Assembly (NCBI GenBank): GCA_949752745.1
Contig: OX457024.1
Location: 107,934,287 to 107,998,286, forward strand
DNA length: 64,000 bases
Direction of reading: 5' to 3'
DNA from: Protula sp. h YS-2021
Lineage: Eukaryota > Annelida > Polychaeta > Sabellida > Serpulidae
Part shown: positions 34,401 to 40,051 of the stretch, in pieces
Position numbering within the stretch: position 1 is the stretch's first letter
Layout of the letters: each line of letters starts with the position of its first letter
Translations under genes and position numbers: made by a program
The notes under the pieces: model-generated
The model's database searches: none
Told to the model about the DNA's origin: nothing
What the model saw: the letters and a program-made list of their open reading frames with translations, nothing else

Positions 34401-36305
34401 TTTCATGGGTCACGACATAAGGGTTCATAGGGATTACTACAGATTACCGGTCGACATTGTCGAAAAGAGTAAAGTGGCACAGGTCCTCATTGCCATAAAC
34501 AGTGGGAAGCCAAGGGAACCATACCAACAAACGGGCTACGAAGCGTTGCCGGATGTGGAAATTGGCGAGGTGACTGCACAGGGTGGACCAACGGAAAGTA
34601 GGTTTATGTTGCACTTTACGTGCAAAATGTACTTCAAAATTTGTAAGAAAATTTGAAAAGTATAGTTAGCTGACTTTGTAACAGGGAGATGTTAAAAAAC
34701 CCAAAAAATGTTTTAAGATGTGTGTGTTTCAGTACGTTTATTTTCCTACTTTTTTCGACCCCGTTCCCATGTATGTTTTACAGCTGAGAAGATTTGAAGT
34801 AACACACAGTTCAGTTTGGCGCGAAAATGACGTGTATATGTAATTGGGAGTTAATTTGATACCCGTCTATGCTGTTCGCAGGTGATGTTGAAGAATCAGA
34901 CGGAGAGGGAGAAGTGGACGTCATAAGAGAGACGGAGCAACGACTGCTGGGTAAGAAACCTATTAATCGGATTTCGCTTGAATTGTGCGTAAACAGTCAG
35001 GAGTAAAGTTGTGTAAGATGATAAAGGGGTGATATTTGTAATGACTATTTCATTAAACGTTTTTTTTTTATTATTTTTTTTTAAACATTGTTCAGAATGT
35101 AATTATCATTTACAAGGCTGTACAAAACATGAGACAGTAGTAATAAAATGTGTGACCTTTGAATTTCGCAGGTTTTTGGTACTGCTGCAACTCCGCCAAT
35201 GTTATTTATAACAAAGTGGCATTTTTTTATGTTTTTACAGGCGATCAAGCAACTCGTCCCCACTTCAGTGAAGTTGAAGTGGCTCTCATGAAGACCATAT
35301 TCAAGAAAGAATTACACCACAGAGGTAGTCTTCCAACGTTAGATGAAGTGGAGGATCGAGTTCGAGACGAGGAAATGTTACTGGGTCGTTCTGTGAGAGA
35401 AATCTTCAATTTCCTGAAAGCGCAGAAGAAAAAAAGTACCAAAGCAAAAAAACAACAAACAGCAGCTCCTTCCGCTCCTGCTCCACCGACCGCTGATGCT
35501 TCAGACGATAGTTCAGGTACAAGCATACAAGCAAAAATATTAAAGAAAGATGTACTTCACATTTCGCATGGAGTGAGAGACTAAGAAAATTTTAGTGTAG
35601 ATGAATATTTAACATTGTTTTTAATTGTATGTTGTTGACCCTTCACTATGTATAATTAATTTCTCTTGCATATAAGCAAAAACATTGCATTTAGACGTGT
35701 TCATTTATGTTTTTCTTTCAGACGAGGTGGAATATGAAATTCCTTTGCCTGTCACCTCAGTATCATCACTTATGAAAAAGAAACGGAAGAAATCCGGTCA
35801 CAGCCGCAGGTCAGAGAGTCCCAAGAAAACTAAAGGTAGGATTTAACAGAAAGCATTCGGTTCACATAAATTTTAGGTGGTACATTTCGCGTGGTTCTGT
35901 TAATAGCGTTGCGAAAACTATATTGAATGTAACGTGTGCTTTCGCAAGAATTGACAGTTCATTGCACTTACATTTTATAATCTCGCCTTATCTTTTGCAA
36001 TGCTCGACACTTAATGTAAACTCACAAATTTATTTTGCTAGATACACATGTTTTACACTTGTGCAAATTATTTTACAGGTTCGAGTAGGCCGTGGACAAC
36101 AGAGGAAAAAGAGGCGGTGCATAAACATTTCCAAGGCCACATTGACCGATACAAGCCGCCAACGATGAAAGAAATCAAGTCCTGCCTTTCAGAGGAAAGT
36201 GATATTTTAGGACACAGGAACAAAGTTCAGTTGCGGGCATACCTTTCAAATTTGTACAAGAGAAATAGAAAGGCGGAAGAAGCTTCAGATCCGTTTAAAA
36301 AATAA
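25253..36305 (+). CDS. PWWP - zinc finger - tyrosine recombinase - SANT protein
   Basis: Fourteen exons, all GT-AG: 25253-25434, 25717-25775, 26513-26722, 27057-27329, 27704-27958, 28547-28768, 28984-29091, 29328-29516, 29737-30045, 31817-34597, 34882-34950, 35241-35516, 35722-35835, 36079-36305. The sum is 5274 nt, an unbroken frame of 1757 residues. Order: PWWP domain (about 25-115, G-D-V-V-L..R-K-W-W-P-A); three homologous exons (150-400); acidic/Ser-rich linker; basic Ser/Lys tail with internal duplication (625-940); C2H2 finger (956-975); C2HC finger (1043-1065); tyrosine-recombinase fold (about 1130-1505); two Myb/SANT-like domains (1556-1617, 1686-1745). Candidate catalytic residues are R1320, K1369, R1442, H1468 and Y1476 or Y1477; the usual first His is replaced by S/T. 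The recombinase block with C-terminal SANT resembles, as I recall, uncharacterised multicopy genes of fish and invertebrates related to Crypton-type recombinases. Twelve of 13 introns are phase 1. Nuclear, DNA-binding; whether it still recombines DNA is unknown. Confidence 0.82.
25717..25775 (+). CDS. recombinase gene exon 2: end of PWWP barrel
   Basis: Short 59-nt exon after TTTTTAG: A-P-E-K-V-S-D-P-R-K-L-K-P-F. The L-K-P-F is the usual close of the PWWP barrel. Phase 2 in, phase 1 out. Confidence 0.75.
25800..26270. repeat. tandem duplication in intron 2
   Basis: Two copies (about 25800-26020 and 26021-26268) share CCTTCCCTGTGATTGGGTTA, CTGGAAGCATCAGAC, AAAAGGACTTGTATTTTTCA, CCCTGTATTGCCAGTTGCAC and GTATATGCGAGATT. 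The second copy carries an extra 25 nt or so. Confidence 0.88.
26513..26722 (+). CDS. recombinase gene exon 3: PWWP C-terminal helices
   Basis: G-K-G-Y-I-K-A-W-A-E-A-A-K-R-L matches the helical tail after the PWWP barrel. Then F-V-G-E-I-V-G-G and an acidic D-S-D-D-S-S-D. Phase 1 at both ends (GTAATA donor). Confidence 0.78.
27057..27329 (+). CDS. recombinase gene exon 4: repeat exon copy 1
   Basis: 91 codons, phase 1-1. Shares N-x-P-V-A-A-I, T-V-G-E-G-V-A-Q-S-E-E-R-S-S, S-D-C-V-I-x-G-V, M-S-K-E-L-C-E-R and H-S-S-Q-G-E-K-D with exon 5. Carries four extra codons at the start, where the acceptor has moved upstream of the homologous point. Confidence 0.78.
27704..27958 (+). CDS. recombinase gene exon 5: repeat exon copy 2
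   Basis: 85 codons, phase 1-1, the closest match to exon 4. The donor GTAAGTGATGC and the first about 180 nt of the following intron also match those of exon 4, so exon and intron were duplicated together (unit about 650 nt). Confidence 0.8.
28149..28307. mobile_element. MITE / foldback element, 159 nt
   Basis: Ends CGGAAGACCTGG and CCAGGTCTTCCG are inverted. The arms continue pairing through GCAATTACTGCTGCTATCCT / GGGCAACAGCAGTAGTGGCC and CAT..GAAATCCTGCTTAGGCA to the centre. TGTGATT flanks both sides (28142-28148, 28308-28314). The homologous intron after exon 4 lacks the insert, which gives an empty-site reference. Confidence 0.85.
28547..28768 (+). CDS. recombinase gene exon 6: repeat exon copy 3
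   Basis: 74 codons, phase 1-1, more diverged: E-N-V-P-V-A-A-R-G-R-R-E-T, then P-G-S-D-T-V-I-T-G-V. It has lost the G-E-G-V-A-Q-S-E-E block. The S-D-x-V-I-x-G-V core is the best conserved part across all three. Confidence 0.72.
28984..29091 (+). CDS. recombinase gene exon 7
   Basis: 36 codons, phase 1-1 between TTTTTTAG and GTAAGT: G-V-V-K-P-V-P-Q-P-V-K and N-T-Y-L-A-N-A-M. No domain recognised; linker. Confidence 0.65.
29204..29215 (+). CDS. possible 12-nt microexon
   Basis: ATGTGTTATCAA lies between TTTCTCATTTTAG and GTAAGT, both strong sites, and keeps phase 1-1. Inclusion would insert four residues (D-V-L-S, with K replacing E at the join). Not counted in the 1757-residue model. Confidence 0.4.
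29328..29516 (+). CDS. recombinase gene exon 8
   Basis: 63 codons, phase 1-1, after TTGTTGTAG: A-G-L-V-C-R-M-V, then V-V-R-D-V-V-E-G-L-K-P-E-G-I. Donor GTAGGT. No family recognised. Confidence 0.68.
29737..30045 (+). CDS. recombinase gene exon 9
   Basis: 103 codons, phase 1-1. The acceptor is a NAGNAG pair (TTTCAGCAG), so one Ala can be included or skipped. Gln/Glu-rich, with L-S-F-S-E-M-L-R-D-D-A-E-P-D-P-E-F-L, probably a disordered linker with a helical motif. Confidence 0.7.
30095..31620. repeat. 209-nt tandem array in intron 9
   Basis: Five to six units of about 208-210 nt begin with AATTCAGTTCGTTTCACTGC at about 30500, 30711, 30921, 31130, 31342 and 31552. Each ends with a C-tract, ACCCCGCCCCTTTCTCAAAG and CTTGGTACCCTTAATCTGGA. 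The middle units differ by only a few bases and C-tract length. The family is also found at 20990-23640. A GTCTGTCCGTTCGTCTGTCC element precedes it at about 30240-30420. Confidence 0.92.
31817..34597 (+). CDS. recombinase gene exon 10: zinc fingers and tyrosine recombinase
   Basis: A 2781-nt exon, phase 1-1 (TATTGCAG / GTAGGT). First 330 codons: Ser/Lys-rich, with a unit of about 75-110 residues duplicated (P-x-x-K-K-K-R-L-x-G-K-K-H) and, inside it, A-K-A-x-V-R-R-P-A-V-K-S-S-Q-R-S repeated twice. K-K-K-R-L blocks could act as nuclear localisation signals. Then C2H2 (C-F-F-C..H-x4-H), a basic helix, C2HC (C-P-Y-C..H-x4-C) and the recombinase. Catalytic boxes are F-N-R-K-R-S-G-E-V (R1), L-G-K-C-S-R-R-I-S-V-L-L (Lys hairpin), N-M-R-K-H-L-A-T (R2) and M-G-H-D-I-R-V-H-R-D-Y-Y-R-L-P (H, Y; His to second Tyr spacing 9, as in phage-type recombinases). 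Confidence 0.88.
34882..34950 (+). CDS. recombinase gene exon 11
   Basis: 23 codons, phase 1-1: G-D-V-E-E-S-D-G-E-G-E-V-D-V. Acidic linker between recombinase and first SANT-like domain. Donor GTAAGA. Confidence 0.7.
35241..35516 (+). CDS. recombinase gene exon 12: first SANT-like domain
   Basis: 92 codons, phase 1-1. R-P-H-F-S-E-V-E-V-A-L-M-K-T-I-F, then L-P-T-L-D-E-V-E-D-R-V and G-R-S-V-R-E-I-F-N-F-L-K-A-Q-K-K-K: three helices spaced like Myb/SANT, with Phe in place of the first Trp. A Lys/Gln then Ala/Pro tail follows. Confidence 0.75.
35722..35835 (+). CDS. recombinase gene exon 13
   Basis: 38 codons, phase 1-1: D-E-V-E-Y-E-I-P then K-K-K-R-K-K-S-G-H-S-R-R, a strong nuclear-localisation-like cluster. 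Donor GTAGGA. Confidence 0.72.
36079..36305 (+). CDS. recombinase gene exon 14: second SANT-like domain and stop
   Basis: R-P-W-T-T-E-E-K-E-A-V-H-K-H-F, then P-P-T-M-K-E-I-K-S-C-L and R-N-K-V-Q-L-R-A-Y-L-S-N-L-Y-K-R: a good Myb/SANT-like match of the type found at the C-terminus of related recombinase genes. TAA at 36303-36305. Confidence 0.82.
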
Positions 36306-36500
36306 GAAAATATTTTGGGGACATTTCGCTGTGATATCATGTTTGTGGTATTCTGTTTTGGTTTACACAAGTGCGGGGAGTTTTCTTTTTAACTGTCAGT
36401 TCGAAAGTTCTCTGTTCGGAGTGACCAATTTCAAAGTTTATGAACGTTGTGAGATTGGGTAGTACGAGTAAATAATATGTGACAGAGTCTCAAAACTTGC

Positions 36501-36711
36501 AAATTTTGCTGATGTTTCTGTGAGTAAGAACATTTTGGTGTTCGCACATTTCGCATGGTTGTGTACGTACATTTGGCATGTCAATTCGAAAGCTTTAACT
36601 GTGTTAATTGCAGGCAACTTTTCTCACACCAAGTGTGACTTTGATACGTACAAAACCATGCGAAATGTGCGAACACCAAAATGTTCTAATTCACAAACAT
36701 CGGCAAAATTT
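36501..36711. repeat. foldback inverted repeat 195 bp after the recombinase stop
   Basis: The arm 36501-36570 pairs with 36645-36711. The 34-nt core 36527-36560 is an exact inverted match, extended by 9 nt with one mismatch. Both arms contain CATTTCGCATGG. The spacer is about 75 nt. Confidence 0.88.
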
Positions 36712-36721
36712 ATTTTAATTT

Positions 36722-36844
36722 GTAAGGGAGGGGGGCTGTGCTGTGACGTTCAAGTCTTACCTTGGCACGGGGTTCGTGTGTGGGACTAACTGTGTAACTC
36801 GAGTGGGAAGGGAAAAATGTTGAAGACGCAAAGCGCACGGTAGC
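36722..36844. repeat. direct repeat, copy 1 of 123 bp
   Basis: Matches 37328-37450 at all but one base by eye. It begins GTAAGGGAGGGGGGCTGTG. Confidence 0.92.
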
Positions 36845-37327
36845 GGAGTAGAAAGGATAAATATACACTTCCTTCGTTGCTATTCATTGTATAACATGTT
36901 TTTTATGCTTATGTTTCTGTCGTTGCATTTTCTGGCGGTGAAACGTGATGTCTTCCATGGTGTTAGTAATGTCAGTGTTTTCATGGTAACACTGGACGTA
37001 GTGTTGTAAGTCGGCATCGGGGGCCATCGGTTGTGGCGTTATTACTTAAACTCGTGCGGTTGGTTTAAACAAAGCACTTGCTAGGTAGACAGGAAAAGGT
37101 GTATTGACAAACATACTCATTTAATATTGGGGGTGGGTGGGTGGGATTGGTGGTAGGGGATTGTCGATTTATCAAGAGCTTTCAAAAATTACGGGGCAGG
37201 TTTTTTCGTTTTCCAGTATTAAGTCAGGACACCTGTCTTTATGAAATCATGCTGTTTGACCCAGCGAGTATTTGTTTTAATTTGTTTTTAGTTTCGCTGT
37301 CAGAAAGCGTACTTGTTAGAAATGAAA
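36845..37327. other. no gene recognised
   Basis: Sequence between the two 123-bp direct repeats; no exon or structured element seen. Confidence 0.4.
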
Positions 37328-37450
37328 GTAAGGGAGGGGGGCTGTGCGGTGACGTTCAAGTCTTACCTTGGCACGGGGTTCGTGTGTGGGACTAACTGTG
37401 TAACTCGAGTGGGAAGGGAAAAATGTTGAAGACGCAAAGCGCACGGTAGC
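37328..37450. repeat. direct repeat, copy 2, abutting gap
   Basis: The second copy stops exactly where the N run begins, so its true length is unknown. Confidence 0.92.
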
Positions 37451-37650
37451 NNNNNNNNNNNNNNNNNNNNNNNNNNNNNNNNNNNNNNNNNNNNNNNNNN
37501 NNNNNNNNNNNNNNNNNNNNNNNNNNNNNNNNNNNNNNNNNNNNNNNNNNNNNNNNNNNNNNNNNNNNNNNNNNNNNNNNNNNNNNNNNNNNNNNNNNNN
37601 NNNNNNNNNNNNNNNNNNNNNNNNNNNNNNNNNNNNNNNNNNNNNNNNNN
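37451..37650. other. assembly gap, 200 N
   Basis: Exactly 200 N, probably a placeholder of fixed size. The sequence after it is a C-rich simple repeat (CCCACCCTCTCTCC), likely the reason assembly stopped. Confidence 0.98.
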
Positions 37651-37985
37651 CCCACCCTTCCCCCACCCTTTCTCCCCAACCTCTCCCCCACCCTCTCTCC
37701 CCACCCATCTCTCTCACCCATCTCCTTCCACCCTCTCCGCCACCCTCTCTCCCCCCCACCCTATCTCCCCTCTTCCTCCCCCCTCTCTCACCATCCTGAC
37801 CCCTTCACTCACGATTCTATGAACACCTGACCCCTTCACTCACGATTCTATGAACACATAAGCCAGCATGTCAATCACGAATCTCTCTACCGTCACCGTC
37901 CCCGCCCCCTCCTCTCACCGTCCCCGCCCCCTCTTCTCACCGCCCCCGCCCCTCCCCCCCCCTCCCCCCGCCCCGTCACTTGACC
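37651..37985. repeat. C-rich simple repeat
   Basis: CCCACCCTCTCTCCCC variants to about 37800, then two copies of GACCCCTTCACTCACGATTC + TATGAACAC, then CACCGTCCCCGCCCCCTC repeats. Confidence 0.8.
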
Positions 37986-38379
37986 CCTCCCTGGTACATG
38001 TGGAGCAATATCCGTGACAACTACAACAAATACCATAGGCAATGCCAACGGGGGCGTGTTGTTGCTCTGTTCAATACAGCGTGGGGGAACTTGGTGGAGG
38101 GGGTGGAGGATGTGGGGGGGGGGGGGCACGGGTGGCCACAACATCGTCGACACACATCCCTCTTTTTCAGTGATTTAAATAGCCTCAGCTTCTAGCAGCA
38201 CTTGAAATAAACCACAGAACAAGCTCTCTTATGTCAACGTGTTAACCTAATATTGCTTGTTTATATCAAAACGGAAAAAAAATGCTGGAAGTTCAGCTGC
38301 ACTTTTATACCACGCATGCTTCCTGTTTCCCCTTCCTTTGTATCAAACCTGTGCTTCGCCTTTATCTCAGGGTTGAGAT

Positions 38380-38620
38380 TTCGCGGTCGCCCGTGGCGAC
38401 CAACTTTTGGCTCGGACGACCAACTTTTTTTGAGTTGGTCGCCCGAAAATACTTTTTTTCTGAGTATTTTCAGGTAAATACTGTTGATTATTTTAAACAC
38501 CATTTCGTTGTTGTTTTTTCATGTGAGGCGGGCTAGACAAATTTCACAAAAATTGCGCCGGGCGACTAACTTTGTTGCCGGGCAACTAGAAAATTTTCGT
38601 ATCTCAACTCAACCTGATAT
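38380..38620. repeat. small interspersed repeat with GGCGAC.AACTTT words
   Basis: GGCGACCAACTTTTGG, GACGACCAACTTTTTT, GAGTTGGTCGCC and GGCGACTAACTTTGTTGCC recur in both orientations, giving hairpin potential. Confidence 0.5.
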
Positions 38621-38767
38621 CTATATTTTTATTGATAAAAACACCGGGTTATACCGACCTTATCATTATAAAACCAAAGACCTGGATACGGTATAGCGTA
38701 GTTAAACAGAGCACGGGAGCATGGCGACTAACAGCTGTCGTGTAATTCATTCACGGACGCTCTACTC

Positions 38768-38840
38768 ATGCCACCGCTGCTAGACCCGACTAAGCCCAAA
38801 ATCCAGTCACAATTCATTCCACTGATTTCTCAAGACAGAG
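38768..38840 (+). CDS. possible isolated first coding exon
   Basis: ATG at 38768 opens a 24-codon frame (M-P-P-L-L-D-P-T-K-P-K-I-Q-S-Q-F-I-P-L) running into a good donor, GTGAGT, phase 1. I do not recognise it and found no continuing exon. It may be the start of an unfinished plus-strand gene or a transposon fragment. Confidence 0.25.
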
Positions 38841-39434
38841 GTGAGTCCTTTTTCTTTTTTTCTTTCTTTTTTATTTTTTTATTTTGTCTTACTGTTTTTT
38901 TCGATACTTTGTGTTTGTTTTTTTACTCGCCCTCCCTCAGTGCACCCCCGCCCACGCACGCGTGTCACGTGATCAGCACGTGATGGAATTTGGACAATAT
39001 TAGCAGCACTCGGCACGATGTGATTTAAGTGGACCAGCTGTTTTCTTATGGCTGGCTTTCAGTTACTCAATCTCGCGCATTTGTCCTCTTTGATAAGCAT
39101 ATGCCACTGGGGGTTCCAAGGGGTTTGCGGGGGGGGGGGGGGGTGGGGGTGGGCGCGTAAATCAAGTAACACCCCAGCATTTCTCTGGGCTAACTTCACT
39201 GAAATAGATTTTCATTTAATTTCCGCACAGTCGTTCCTGTTTTCGTCGAATGCGGACTTTTTTCATCACACGGCACTTCCGCACTGATACCCTTTTCTTT
39301 TAGGGGAAAAAATGACATAATAACTTCATTAACGAGAACCGAGAGAAGGAAGGACAACGCACCTGGAAGGGGGAAGAAGGGAGGGGGGAGGGGGAGAAGC
39401 AGCGGGAGAAACGCTCCGTGCCGCATACACCCTT

Positions 39435-39735
39435 CCCCATAAGGCACAAACAAAGGTGAACCGCGGGACGAACCTCTCGCTGCACACTTTGGTCCAGTAC
39501 ATCACGCACCCCTGCCATACGCCCCACTCCCCCCCGCCCCCCTGCCATACGCCCTCCCCCATCCCGCCCCCCCCCCCCCCCCACGGCACACACAAAAAGT
39601 GAACCGTGGGACGGAACCTCTCGCTGCACAAATCCCGGCCCAAAACACCACGTCCCCATACACCCGCCCACACCAAAGGTCAACCGCAGGGAGAAACAGC
39701 TTGCTTCACGCACTTCGTTCCAATACGCCCCTCCC
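39435..39735. repeat. three diverged tandem units beside SNAP-25 exon
   Basis: GGTGAACCGCGGGACGAACC, AGTGAACCGTGGGACGGAAC and GGTCAACCGCAGGGAGAAAC (about 39450, 39598, 39678) are each followed by TCTCGCTGCAC-like sequence and CCAATACGCCCC-like ends. Confidence 0.7.
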
Positions 39736-39798
39736 CCTTCCGGAGGCAGGGGGGGGGGGGCAGGAAGCAGAGAGGGAGTGACAGACAGAGGGAGGGAG

Positions 39799-39833
39799 GT
39801 GTGACCTACTTGGTGATGTATCGCCGACCACGC
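39799..39833 (-). pseudogene. partial copy of SNAP-25 exon end
   Basis: On the minus strand it reads V-V-G-D then Y-I-T-K and a GTAGGT donor, repeating the first and last parts of the exon at 39920-40051 with the middle (about 26 nt) missing. No acceptor. Confidence 0.7.
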
Positions 39834-39919
39834 CCCCCCCCTGCCACCTCCCCTCCACTCCCCCGCCCCCCTGCCACCTGCCCTCCACCCCCGCCCCTCG
39901 GGAGAACGGTGTGACTTAC

Positions 39920-40051
39920 TTGGTAATGTATCCGCCCTGGGGGCCTCCCATGTCGCCGACCACGACGCGCGGACCGTCCGTGTTCACCGCGCCATCCTCG
40001 TCCTTCTTCCACGTGTTAGCGTACTCTGAACCCTTCTCAAAATTTTTCGCT
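39920..40051 (-). CDS. SNAP25: SNAP-25 linker exon
   Basis: After acceptor AAAACAG: (R)[29 protein letters not shown] and G-G-Y-I-T-K. Donor GTAAGT, phase 2 in and out. This is the linker just ahead of the N-D-A-R start of the second SNARE motif. Confidence 0.9.

Noticed and set aside
31817..34597. Reading exon 10 as a complete intact transposon on its own
   Set aside because: Flanking exons join it in frame with good splice sites on both sides, and I saw no terminal repeats or target duplication bordering it.
37316..37759. Three minus-strand frames spanning the N run
   Set aside because: They exist only because N does not encode stops.
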